Of a stretch of 64,000 nt of DNA, positions 1-11,100 are shown piece after piece. Each line of letters begins with the position of its first letter. Within the stretch, counting starts at the first letter, position 1. The DNA is taken from positions 74,984,838 to 75,048,837 of the forward strand of contig CM054116.1 in NCBI GenBank assembly GCA_028673005.1, written 5' to 3'. The notes under the pieces were generated by a model. It was not told the origin of the DNA, did not search any database, and was given only the letters and a program-made list of their open reading frames with translations. Source of the DNA: Tanypteryx hageni (Eukaryota; Arthropoda; Insecta; Odonata; Petaluridae). The position numbers and the translations under genes were made by a program.

Positions 1-694
1 GTGGTTATTGATATCAACTTGGCAATAACAAGGTCAATGGAGCTAAGAAATTCTGTACAAGTCTTCTCCACTAGTTATGTCCTTAAGCATAGCATACTTA
101 AGATTTCTTCATAATATTGTTCACTTTTTCGTGAAAAAATCGTATAAATAAAAGTACTTGTGCAATATTGCTAATAACATATGATTCATCCATAGCCAAC
201 GAATACCATTCAGAAAGTTGAACGGCATGTCTTATTTGTTTAAAAATTTCTTCTGCTGTTATTTCTGAGTTTGTGTTGCTTGTGGGCCACAGATTGTGGC
301 AGATAGTGGGATGCGTCGAATACAGTCAACTACGTCACTTTCGAACATTGATGAGGCAGCTTGAACCATACATTCTTTCACAATATAAACGTCAGTAAAA
401 GTTTTCATATTTTTAGTTAGAGTGCATGAAATACGTAAAGAAGCCTCAGCAACTTTTTCTTGTTGGGACAAACAGATTTTCATAATTTGGGTTGAATCCA
501 ACTGGATACTGAATATGAAAACTATCATAATGGCGTTTACGATTTCCATTTTTGATAACATCAACTGTTTGCTTGCAAATTAGGTACATAGGAATCGCTG
601 CTTGTCGATTTGGAAGAGTAAAATAGTATAACTCAGTCGATTTCGGTAGAAATTGTCGGTTTTCATTATCAACTTTCCTTTTATTTTTATCCAT
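1..694 (-). pseudogene. Broken hAT-type transposase (N-terminal part, BED-like finger)
   Basis: Read from the ATG at 692-694, the first frame (446-694) begins MDKNKRKVDNENRQF and has a zinc-finger-like stretch (YLICKQTV, then RHYDSFH). The frame then shifts to 259-564, which carries QQEKVAEASLRIS, KTFTDVYIVKECM and IRRIPLSATI. Downstream, around 1-258, it continues with EWYSLAMDESYVISNIAQ and then meets several stops. The order of blocks (finger, 'aSyxvaxxIaxxxKpftdgefvKeCm', 'LamDES') is that of domesticated or fossil hAT transposases related to GTF2IRD2 and ZBED proteins. The Asp of MDES corresponds to the first catalytic acidic residue of the hAT fold. The first finger cysteine appears replaced by Tyr. 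At least one frameshift and several stops mean it is not functional. The element continues past the left window edge, and I could not see its terminal repeats. Confidence 0.75.
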
Positions 695-892
695 ACTAGT
701 AGAGAGCCCTCAGTTTTACTGCAGGAAATTTTGAGAAACGTTAAAAAACATTATAATAAACGAAGAACGAATGATAAAAGCAATAACAAACGAAGACCAC
801 AGAGAAAAAGAATAGTCAAACGTCGATAGAGTGTGACAAACCATTTAGTTACAATGCCTTACAACAAATAAATACATTTCCCCCTGTCCTTG

Positions 893-1290
893 ATTTCTCC
901 CTCTCTCTCTCTCTCTCCCTTCTTCCCATTTTCTCTACCTCTCTCCCTTCCTCCAATTCTCTTTCCCTCTATCTTCCTTTCTCCCATTCTCTCTCCCTCT
1001 CTCTTCCTTCTCATTCGCTCTCCCTCTCTCTTCCTTCCTCCAATTCTCTCTCCCTCTCTCTCTTCCTTCCTCCCATGCTCTCCCCCTCTCTTTCTTCCTC
1101 CCTCTCATTCTCTATCCCTCTCTTTTCCTTCCTCCCATTCTCTGACCCTCTCTTTCTGCTATTCTCTCTCTCTCTTCCTTCCCCCATTCTCCCCCCTCTC
1201 TTTCTTCCTTCCATTCTCTCTCTTCCTTCCCCCATTCTCCCTCTCTCTTCCTTTCTCCCATTCTCTTTCCCTCTAGCTCTCTTCCTTCAC
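893..1290. repeat. Pyrimidine-rich CT/CCTTCC minisatellite
   Basis: About 400 bases almost purely C and T on the plus strand, built from variants of CTCTCCCTCTCTCTTCCTTC followed by TCCCATTCTC-type spacers. Open frames here read as Ser/Leu/Pro or Arg/Glu/Gly low complexity on both strands and are not genes. Long homopurine-homopyrimidine DNA of this type can form intramolecular triplexes. Confidence 0.9.
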
Positions 1291-2090
1291 CTTGCTAGTT
1301 TTTCAATATTTGAAACTGAAAAAATAGCTTGTTATGACATCTCTTATTTGCATGGATAATTAATTCATTTAATTAATTTCAATGTCAAACGCTTAGGATA
1401 TTGAATTTGGCAACAATATCGATCGCCATGGAAAGAAAACCTTTTCATTGAAAAAACTCGAGATTTTGTAGTTTAAAGTTCAATTTTGGAAAGATTTGAT
1501 ATTCGAAATTTCACCGTAGGAAAATGAAACTTCATTATTTTCTTCGTCCTCGAGTGCAAGTCCTGGCTTTGTACAATGATGTTTAGTAATTTTAATGCAC
1601 AAATGAAAAATAGTCTGCACTCATACCCATGTTTTCAAATGGGAAAAATGAAAACAGAATATAAAAAAAGCATTTCTCGAGTAAATAGATTTAAAAACCA
1701 GCCTATCACCCTATACTCTTTATTGCGGTTAAAATGACACATTCGACTTTTCTCTACGTTATGTAGTTTTTGAGTTATGGATACATACTTATACTTGACC
1801 GGACACCGCCTCGGACACTCGATTATTTTTATATATTATGATTGTTTTATTTTGAGATATAGACAAATAACTTTTGTTATATGATTAATTAAAAAGTATC
1901 GCACATATGTACAGCGAACCGCATCTGTCAGCAGACTGTGTTAAACTGGTATAAATGAGTATAAAGTGATGTGCGCATGACGAAACTGTCGCAGGATGTG
2001 ACTTGCTCAAAACACGCGTCCAATTAAGGGGAATTTAAAAAATGCATAGCTAAAATAATGACTTTATGTACAAATTATTGATTTAGATTC
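1291..2090. other. No gene seen
   Basis: AT-rich, non-repetitive sequence. I see no convincing open frame, splice-bounded exon or terminal repeat before the hAT end that follows. Confidence 0.6.
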
Positions 2091-2163
2091 AGATCTCACG
2101 CGGTTCGTGAAAAATCGTTGGCGGTCCGGATGCGGATCGCGGTCCGCCAATCGGTGACCCCTG
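2091..2163. mobile_element. Candidate hAT transposon terminus
   Basis: The segment ends ...GCGGTCCGCCAATCGG then TGACCCCTG. Read on the minus strand, it starts CAGGGGTCACCGATTGGCGG followed by alternating GGACCGCG blocks. CAGGGG starts followed by GGC(C)CGCG are typical of hAT elements (compare the complete element at 51458-51754). The other end was not found, so this is one end only and the inner boundary is a guess. Confidence 0.4.
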
Positions 2164-2169
2164 ACCTCA

Positions 2170-2560
2170 TCCATAAGAGAGAGAGAGAGGGAGGAAGATA
2201 GAGAGAGGAAGTTAGAGAGGAAGATAAAGAAATAGGGAGGAAGATAGAAAGAGAGGAAAGGAGAAAGACAGAAGTTATATAGGAAGAGACGAAGGTAAAG
2301 AAGAAGAGAGAAGAGGAATAATAAAGAAAAATATAGAGAAAAAGACAAAGACACGGATGAGAAATGATGAACGAAGAATAAGGAGAGGTAGAAAAATATA
2401 GGGTATGCAGAGGACGGCATAAGAGTAAGTATTAGATATACGAAGGAGAGAAAGAAGAAATAAGGCGAAGAAAGGAGAGGATTGGGAAAATTGAGGGAGA
2501 AGCATTGGGTAGAGAGAGAGAAACAGGGAAACGAAGAAAGAATGAGGGTGAGGGATAAAT
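2170..2560. repeat. Purine-rich GA tract
   Basis: Nearly continuous A/G sequence (GAGAGAGG, GGAAGATAGA and similar). The long minus-strand frames across it are Ser/Leu/Phe low complexity and are not coding. Confidence 0.85.
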
Positions 2561-5500
2561 TGACTGGGGAAAAAAAGGGAGAGAGGTTATTGGAGGTCTG
2601 TCGAGATTGCTCGCTTGAGTTCAGGAGCTGGAAACCGAATCTACTCCCACGAATGGAATGAATTAAAAAAAAAGGAAAATTCCCTCCTCTTTATTTTTTC
2701 TATTTTCCGAACACATCGGTCGAGTTGCTCTTAAACGTCGGCATTATGCCACGTGAAGTTTAGCGCGACTTCCTTCTAGAAACGGTTATTTGTTATTTGA
2801 GATGGCTTCTTTTCTTTTTTCTTTTCTTTTTTTTAATGCGTCGATGCTACGTCCGTTCTCCTTAACCACTCTCTTTACCTGATGCGAGGGGCGTAAATTC
2901 CGGAGTCGCTCCGAGACAACTCCGCGGAGATGCCATCGGAGATAAATGACGTTTGTGGATATGCGTGACTGCGTGAATTTTTCACGTACGTGCCCGCGGG
3001 CGTTCTGTCTGATTTTACGGGCGCGCGTCTGTAATTTCTCCGAAGCGATTGATCGCTTTGGGTTTGGCGCTCTTTATTTGTTTTCGACAAAAAGAAAGGT
3101 TTCGCGACTACGGATGCTGTTTAGGCCGCAGCGATTATTCGCTTCGACGTTTCCTTCGATATTTTCGATATTTCCCGGAAAAATGCGAAAACTCGACCTT
3201 CTACGTAGTCGTGGCCAAGGTTTAGCAGAACATTTTTTTCCTCGGATGCAATAAAAAAAAATTTCAACCGTATTAAAATATGACAATAATGTTTGACCAT
3301 GAGCTAAATATTTATTTGAGTGAAAAGATATTTTCGCATCTTTCGGAGGAGGCCTGAGGTGTCTTTTGCGAGCAGCGCTTTGCCACCTTCACTACACCAT
3401 ACCCGTGTCTACATTTCTATTATTCTGAACTTTTTCCTGAGTAATAGTTACGGTGGGTTTTTATAGTATAAGTCACAGCATCACGCGCATTTAAATACGA
3501 ATTTGTTTCGCTCTTTTTACAATTATTTTTTTAAGAGGTGAAAATTACCCTAATTTTTTATTGACTTCGGTTAATTCTTTTACCTGATTTATTACTCCGT
3601 TGATGTTATTTCGCCTTATATACTACATGCCTCTTTCACAGTAAAAAGATAGATGTAATTTTTAATGTTGGTTTTCAATGTACTGGATGGATGGAATTAT
3701 TGTACTATGGCTTAACTTAAAATTCCTCACCTGAGAGAATAAATGGGTGACAACCATCTTTTCGCGTACTAAAACAGATATTCTACAAATCGCTACTAAA
3801 TGATAAGATGGCATAATTCGTTTGATCTTTAAATTAACGTTTACAAGTTTTGTAGGTGCCAGAAAAAAAACGCTCTTTTTGAGTTCAAAAAGAAAGAGAG
3901 GCTTAGTGCCACCTGTGGGCGAGAACACCCCGCTGGGTCCTATTGCAGCCTTCTCATTATTAATACGTGACTACATTTTTTTTCAACTTCGCGACTTGAT
4001 TTAGCTTGAGGTACAAAACTATGAAATATCGCCGCCTTCCGACGAACATCCGTTGGTGAAAAAATAGCCAATGTTACTTTGGGACCAAAAGTAAATTACG
4101 ACTCCTTATCCATAGTTTGTGGAAGTAATTTTCCCTCCGGCGATAACCTTTTTATCTTCGAGCTGTGGCTATGACTTCCGTTTCAAAGATGGATAAGAGG
4201 GAAACCCTGGAGAGAGAGAGAGAGAAAGACCCAAATTTTTCATCGGCCGAAGATACTGGGAGCGGCTTTTGGACGCGGCACAGTGGATGGCAGACAACCT
4301 CGCGTGACTGTCCAAAAAAATGTCGACCCCTTTCTGGAGACTTAGCACGAAACGGAGATCCCCTCCCCTTCTTGACTACGAAAGGTCAGCGAGGGAATCC
4401 AAGAAGGCTACCGGCCTGCTTTTTATTTTAAGGCTTTCTCTCTCCCCCGCTCTTTCTGGCTACTGAGTTAGGGCTCAGTTCAGAATAAAGGCAAGTAATC
4501 GTATAAGAAATAATCTTCTGTCGCGTCCTGTAAATCGATACAATAACAAATACCTAAGGATAATTAAATATTCATCGTGATTACTTAATTAGTTGTCTTG
4601 AATATCGTGGGACTCAAAACCATTACATTTCCTTAATATTACAAATACATGGAAAACGCATACTTTGGAATTTGTTTGTACTTTAAATAACTTAAAGAGA
4701 TTATGAAGACGTCTTTTAATTTGGTCTGTGAAAAGACAAAAAATATCTCTATTTTATCAAAAGAAATTGTTTAAAATAATATTGTTCATTCTCTTTAGCA
4801 TGAGTTTGAAATAAATTTACTATTTGTTTTAGAATTAAATTTCTTTGTTTTATTAATTCGAACTAAAATTCGCATTACCCAAAAAGAATTAAGTAATTAA
4901 AAATATTCTATTCTATACTAGACAAGATTTTTCAATTTTTAAGAGGAAATTATGAAGAAACAAAATTTAATTAAACATTTAAACTATATGAATATTAAAT
5001 TTTGACTAAACCAACCTTTTAAATCTCAAAATATAATGCAAAATAGTAATAATAAAGAAGTGTATATGTAATAGAAAATTACATTTTGTATCCTTAATTT
5101 TATGCAACCCCTCAACATTGCGAAACCCTATCTAAATTACCTCAATTGCCATTGTTAATTTAACTTCGTTTCTATTATGAATTTGGCAACTAAAATTTTA
5201 ATCCAGTAATCGAGAGCTGTCAGGCAATTTGAAACTATGCCTAAATGAGCTCGAATGACTTTTACAATTAACTTCGTATCTAATATGAATTTGGAGACTA
5301 AAATTTTCATCGAGTGCTGTTGGATTGCTATTAAATGACCAACGAAGTAAAAAACAACGTGAAAGACGGTCGCGGAAAAGAATCAAGAAAGTCGAACGAT
5401 ATCTACGACCCGAATTGATCCTCAGTGTTCCTCTATACCTCTATAGTAATGGGCGTCACGAGACGCGAGAGAGGACCACTTTTCGAAAGAAAGAGAGAAT

Positions 5501-6750
5501 GGGTACGGCGAACTGAGTGCGTGGCAAGAGGCTTCGGCAGGCCTTTCAAATGGGGCGGAGATGGTCTGACCCACTAGGTCGAGCCGTTTCGGGCAATCGC
5601 GAACGATGGAATGGTGGTGTTGCCAGAGTATTTAGTGTGTGTGTGTTGGGAGTGGCGGTGCGGTGCGATTGGAGAGAAGCAATAATGGACTGGGATTATT
5701 TCAGCCTCTACCTCGAATAGCCAGCGTTTTGCATGATGAAAGGGCTTTAATCGGTGCACTGCCTTTTTTTTCGATTTCTTTTTTAATAAAGTCTGCATTT
5801 TTCGAGATGCCTCGACGAACTGTTTGGGATAAAAAAAGTCGATCAATAAAGTTTCTATTGGTTTTATTTTTTAGTTTTACTGCTAACTCAAGGTGACATT
5901 CAATGCATCAGTTTTTTATTTCGTTTTCCGCTGATATCTTTTGGCGACTGCTGCAGCTTGGAAGAAATTATTCCGCAATAAAAAACAATTTAAAGTTAAC
6001 ATTTGTGCAAGATTTTAGAGCAGCATCTGCTTTCCTCGGAAAAAAAGTGTCATGAAGGGTTGAATGGCGTGCCACAACGAGTGCAATAGTTTAAGTCGTG
6101 GTAAGTAATGTCGCTGGATCGAATCCCTTCTCGGGCAATGAAACTTGTAACCATTGATGCGCTCAGTTTCATTTAACGATACTTGCAATAAAGTAAATAC
6201 ATACGGCATAGTTTCCTCATTTGCACGAGTTTACTATTGGACAAAACAGGAGCGAAATCCGAGCGTAACACCTTCTACGAAGTTGTCCGTCCCCGGTTTC
6301 TTTGCGAGAAAAATTCCAGGTACGAGTCCGTCCTCATCGAATCGACAATAAATCAACCCGGCCAGACTGTGACCGTTAATCTGTCACGGAGATGGGCGCC
6401 CTCAAGGCACGCGAAACGCGACCCATTCTAACGCAGATTTCTAAATCCTGTTAAACCGCCAATGATTGTCTACCCGCTACGACCGTTTGTTATTGTTTAT
6501 TTTTTTCCTCGGTAGTTTTACTACCGCCGCAGCGTCGTGGAGGAGAGTTTGGAATCCGAGAGCGGAAGAAATTACACGCGCACTGAAAACGTCGCTTGAA
6601 GGAGGAGGAGGGAATTTTAGGAGGGGAAAGAGAGAAAAAAGGACATTTTTTTGGTAAAAGTACGGAATCGTTACAAAGCTATGAAATATGTATGGCGGCG
6701 CAACGCATCGCACAAACTAGCGTCGCATGCGATTCTCCGAAAAGGCAAAT
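2561..6750. other. No gene seen; local tandem duplication near 5.2 kb
   Basis: Mixed-composition sequence with an AT-rich core (about 4490-5330). Scattered open frames under 110 codons lack recognisable domains or splice context. An imperfect duplication of about 107 bp lies near 5160-5340: TTAACTTCGTTTCTATTATG is followed by AATTTGGCAACTAAAATTTT, and this recurs as TTAACTTCGTATCTAATATG with AATTTGGAGACTAAAATTTT. At about 3375-3405, read on the minus strand, TGGTGTAGTG resembles a tRNA A box, but no B box is evident. Confidence 0.55.
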
Positions 6751-6840
6751 GTGCTAGAGAAAGGAAGAGAGGGAGGAAGGGAGGGACAGGGAGGAAGGGA
6801 GGGAGAGGGAGGAGAGGGAGGGAGGGAGAGAGAGAGGATG
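6750..6840. repeat. Purine (GGGAGGGA) tract
   Basis: GGAAGGGAGGGACAGGGAGG-type sequence that directly precedes the (GATA)n end of a retrotransposon tail. Confidence 0.8.
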
Positions 6841-6905
6841 GAGATAGATAGATAGATAATCGTCTTTATTCGGGCGAAATTTTGACCAGAAGGTCCATTC
6901 TTACA
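6841..6905 (-). mobile_element. Non-LTR retrotransposon 3' tail, copy 1
   Basis: (GATA)4 followed by ATCGTCTTTATTCGGGCGAA and a block ending AGGTCCATTCTTAC. On the minus strand this is a 3' UTR end with an AATAAA signal just before a (TATC)n tail, the usual appearance of some non-LTR retrotransposon 3' termini. The same sequence recurs with a few differences at 7028-7090. Confidence 0.65.
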
Positions 6906-7027
6906 GGGGGGAAGGAAGAGAGAGGGAGGAGAGGGAGAAAAGGAGAGGGAGAAAAGGAGAGGGAGAAAAGGAGAGAGAGGAAAGGAGAGGGAGGAAAGGA
7001 GAGGGGGGAAAGGAGAGGGAGGAGAGG
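6906..7027. repeat. Purine minisatellite between two retrotransposon tails
   Basis: GGGAGAAAAGGAGAG repeats of A and G only, lying exactly between the two copies of the GATA-tailed retrotransposon end. Confidence 0.85.
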
Positions 7028-7362
7028 AGATAGATAGATAGATAATCGTCTTTATTCGGGCGAAATTTAGACCATAAGGTCCATTCTTACATTTAACCCT
7101 TCGTCAATATAATAAATACAAGAAAAAGAATAAAATAAGGTATAACAAAAAACATTATATAAACATTATGGACCTAAATCATACAAAGTAAAATGATAAA
7201 ATTGAATACAGATTTGTGTTTGTGGGGAAAACCTAGGTAAAAACAGGCATGTCCTCCCTAGTAAAACCCACGCAGGAAAACACCCACTAAGAAGGGGGGT
7301 GTGAAAAACCTGCGAAAACCCTAGATAGTGTACATATGATAATACAAAACTACAACATTAAA
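7028..7362 (-). mobile_element. Non-LTR retrotransposon 3' end, copy 2 (longer)
   Basis: This begins with the same (GATA)n and TCGTCTTTATTCGGGCGAAA block as 6841-6905 and continues for about 270 more bases of unrelated, non-purine sequence before purine repeats resume. On the minus strand it would be a 3' UTR with AATAAA near its end and a (TATC)n tail. No reverse-transcriptase coding is visible, so it is a strongly 5'-truncated copy. Confidence 0.6.
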
Positions 7363-8145
7363 TAGAAAGGGAGGAGAGGGAGAGGAGGAGTGGAGAGGGA
7401 GGCGAGGAGAGGGAGGAGAGGAGAGGGAGGAGAGGAGAGGGAGGAGAGGAGAGGGAGGAGAGGAGAGGGAGGAGAGGAGAGGGAGGAGAGGAGAGGGAGG
7501 AGAGGAGAGGGAGGAGAGGGAAGAGAGGAGAGAGAGGAGAGGGAGGAGAGGAGAGGGAGGAAAGGAGAGGGAGGAAAGGAGAGGGAGGAAAGAGAGTGAA
7601 GAAAGGACAGGGAGGAAAGGAGCGGGAGGGAGGAGGGGAGAGGAAGGAGGGGTGAGGGAGGAGATGAGAGGAGAGGGAGGAGAGGAGAGGGAGGAGAGGA
7701 GAGGGAGGAGAGGAGAGGGAGGAGAGGAGAGGGAGGAGAGGAGAGGGAGGAGAGGAGAGGGAGGAGAGGAAGGAGGGGAGAGGAGAGGGAGGAGAGGAGA
7801 GGGAGGAGAGGAGAGGGAGGAGAGGAGAGGGAGGAAAGGAGAGGGAGGAAAGAGAGTGAAGAAAGGACAGGGAGGAAAGGAGCGGGAGGGAGGAGGGGAG
7901 AGGAAGGAGGGGAGAGGGAGGAGATGAGAGGAGAGGGAGGAGAGGAGAGGGAGGAGAGGAGAGGGAGGAGAGGAAGGAGGGGAGAGGGAGGAGATGAGTG
8001 GAGAGGGAGGAGAGGAGAGGGAGGAGAGGAGAGGGAGGAGAAGAGAGGGAGGAGAGGAGAGGGAGGAAAGAGAGTGAAGAAAGGAGAGGGAGGAAAGGAG
8101 CGGGAGGGAGGAACGGAGAGAGAAAGGGAGAGAGAGAGAGAGGGA
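7363..8145. repeat. GAGAGGGAGGAGAG minisatellite with higher-order repeat
   Basis: About 780 bases of almost pure purine. The basic unit is 14 bp, GAGAGGGAGGAGAG. A variant segment beginning GAAAGAGAGTGAAGAAAGGA and including GGAGCGGGAGGGAGGA recurs near 7588, 7848 and 8066, which indicates higher-order units of roughly 260 and 220 bp. The 307-codon Ser/Pro/Leu frame on the minus strand and several Arg/Glu/Gly frames on the plus strand are by-products of the repeat. Confidence 0.9.
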
Positions 8146-11100
8146 GGAGAAGAAATCGATTTTTCGCGCGACCGGTTGCGTGTGGGTGCCATTAATGCGT
8201 AATGCATCAGTCTACTGCAAAATAAAAAGAAAAAAAATGTATGCGTGACTGTTCCAGAAGGTCGCAGGTTCAATCCCCTAACGTTAATCGCGTCGTTCTC
8301 TTTTATATCGTTCGCGTGTGGAATGAACGTCGCTCGTGAAATATCTAAACGAACCGGGCGATAAAATTGCGTAAAACGAGCCTTTGAAATAATAGGAATG
8401 GCCGCGCGGAGAGTAAAACATTTATCTCGATATCACACTCATTAAACTGATTCCGAATTTCGAAAACCACCTCATAAAGAAAACAATGCTGAGCATATGA
8501 TCCACATGTAAAAAATGCAATGTTAAACCGCTCAAAATTTCCTTTTTATTCAAGTGCGATACATAAGAACAGGCATTCACGGGCCACCCACTCGAACTGG
8601 TTATAAACACAGGCCACCATCATCAATATATTTTTTAAATTTTTTATCTATTATCGGTTTCAACCTATTAAGTTGTATGGACCTACCTTCATCAAAACCA
8701 CTTCTAGATTTTAAATTAGTTTTTTTTAGTTACTGACTCGGGCCACCCGAAAGTCGAGATCGTCTGGACCGTAATATTCCGTTGTGACGCATTCGACATT
8801 TTCCCGAAGCTATTGAATAAATATAAAGGTATTATATGTAAAAGTCACGCATAAATGAGTCAATTTCGAACATATCTCGCCAATTTAAATCAAGTCGAGA
8901 TAAGACAGTTTTTTCCTAAAATATTTCCCGTCTTAGAAAAACCTGCCGACGACTCTTAAATCAAAGATACGCAAAGATTGCGATCGTAAAATTCTAACAC
9001 ACGACTATTGGCCCTTCAGAACGATTTAGACCGACTTCTGTTTTTTCCTCGATCCAACCCCTTCCCGAGATCCCCTTCCTTTTTTTTCTTAACTGTCGAA
9101 AGACAGAAAGGGAGCACTTCTCCTGGAAATCGTACGAGCGATCTAGATCACCCACCCTCCCTGCCGTCCCAACATAAAAAAATCCACACTCCCGAAAAAA
9201 GAGAAAGGGAACGGAAAAAACGAACCCTTCCGTAAAAATGCCTCTCGCACCTGGATTGGACAATAAGGAGGGACGTCTCCGAGAATCGATTCCGCAGAAA
9301 TCTGCGAAGAAGAGCGAGCGAGCGTTCCACTTTCCCGCCCAGCCAATTGTAGAATCGGTGTGGCAGTCTTATTCTTACCATACCCTCCTTTCCCTTGCTT
9401 TGCGTGCTGGCCGGAAGGGAAAAACCTGAAGGCGGCGGAATAATTCATGAGGAGAGAACGAGGGAGGGAGAGAGAGAGAAAGAAAGAGGTGGAGACGTCG
9501 GGTTGGAGAGATAGAGAGAGAGGTGAAGGAAGGCAGCAAGACTCGTTCTCAAGGACGAGGAGTCTCGTTCCGAAGGAGGTAGATGGCTAGGAGATCTCGT
9601 AGGGGAGACGAGTATTCTCGGGTCCTCTCCCCCGCCCCTTCCAATCAACAGCATCCCTCCTGCACGACGCGTAGGACGGAGGAAGGGAGAGAACCACGAG
9701 TGGGATGAGGTGGACGTGAGAGGAGAGGCGTTGATGGAGTGGGGTTTCTTAGGGAGGCCTCTTGATCGGGGAGCTTGATAAAGAACATCTTGCCCAGGCG
9801 ATGCATTTACATCGACGTCTCCGGGAGCGAGGAGCCCGGAGGGAAGGTTTTTCGAGAAGGGCAAAGGCGTTTGTCGACCACGAGCACTTGTCAAAAAGAA
9901 TACGGCTTAAATCATGTTCCTCTCCCTTATACCTCGGCCTATGCCGCCGCCTAGTTTCCGAAGTGGACCACCAGGGGGGATATAGTAGGCCTCGTCGATT
10001 ACGATTTATGAAGGCTTGTAGAATAGATATATAGAGATCGAACGGTGGAATACGATTTTGAGGTCGCGTTAGTAGACGGTAGAGGAAGGGGGTGAGTGGT
10101 GGTGAGAGGAGATCTCGGAGAGAGAAAGAGAGAAATCGAGACCGCCGGGAGATAGGAGATTGAGAGGTTAATTAGGTTACTTTGAAAAAAGAAGATATTT
10201 CTTCGTTTAGATTCAGCGCTAGGTTTTTGTGAGCTAGGAGCAGATAAGATTTTCGAAAAGTGTTCGACTCGCTGGCAATGTCGGTAGCGTGTCCAGATTA
10301 GGTATTTTTACGACGACCTCCCTCAAAGAATTTTTGTGGTTGGAACGAAAAGTTTTTTTTTCAAAATATGCGAATTTACCAAGGGATTGAAACATGTAAG
10401 GTAATTTTACCCTGTAGAGAAAAAAATAATTCTTCCTGAAATAAATATGGGTGCGAATAAATTTTGTTTCTTCGTTTTTCGTTTTTTTTTTTGTAACTGT
10501 AGGACTTGCTTACTGACGCGACCTATTCTTTTAGGGTTATTAATTTTTGTAAAAAATACGCCAGATGTTTAATTTATCTTTAACGTGCTATGGTGATTAA
10601 ACGACTAATAATGTTTTAAAGGGACTATAGTTTTCGCATTGATTTTTTTCTTTTATTGATGGATCTTTAACAGCAGATTGTAATACCTGTCGAAATTTTA
10701 AAATTATTTCTGATTTTAAAAGAACCGAGTGAAATTTTTGAAGTTTTCTTATCAATGACGATCACACATTATTTATTAATTTCATCGCCTAAGTAACCGA
10801 TTTTGTAAATTTACCTCTATACATAAACAAAAATCTCGAGTTCGTCGTATGGCTGAAATAAAATTTACAACATGAGTAGTTAAGTATCTCCAATAGTTCT
10901 GGAAAGGTTATGAAAACCCATAAGGGCATTTCGGCTACCATAAGATCTTTTAGAATCGACTATCAGTGAAAACCACTGTGCATATGGTTTCGCATAACAT
11001 TTTTATGCCTGACTAGTATGTTTTACCTTCATACCCATTCGAATAAAAATACAGAAATAGTTGTCGGGTTGTTATATCGCCCATCGATTGTTTACCCTCC

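Noticed and set aside
7350..8273. 307-codon minus-strand open frame rich in Ser, Pro and Leu
   Set aside because: It is the translation of the purine minisatellite. The composition is periodic, there is no domain, and the opposite strand is open as well.
8230..8285. tRNA gene suggested by GGTTCAATCCC
   Set aside because: Only the B box is present; no cloverleaf around it.
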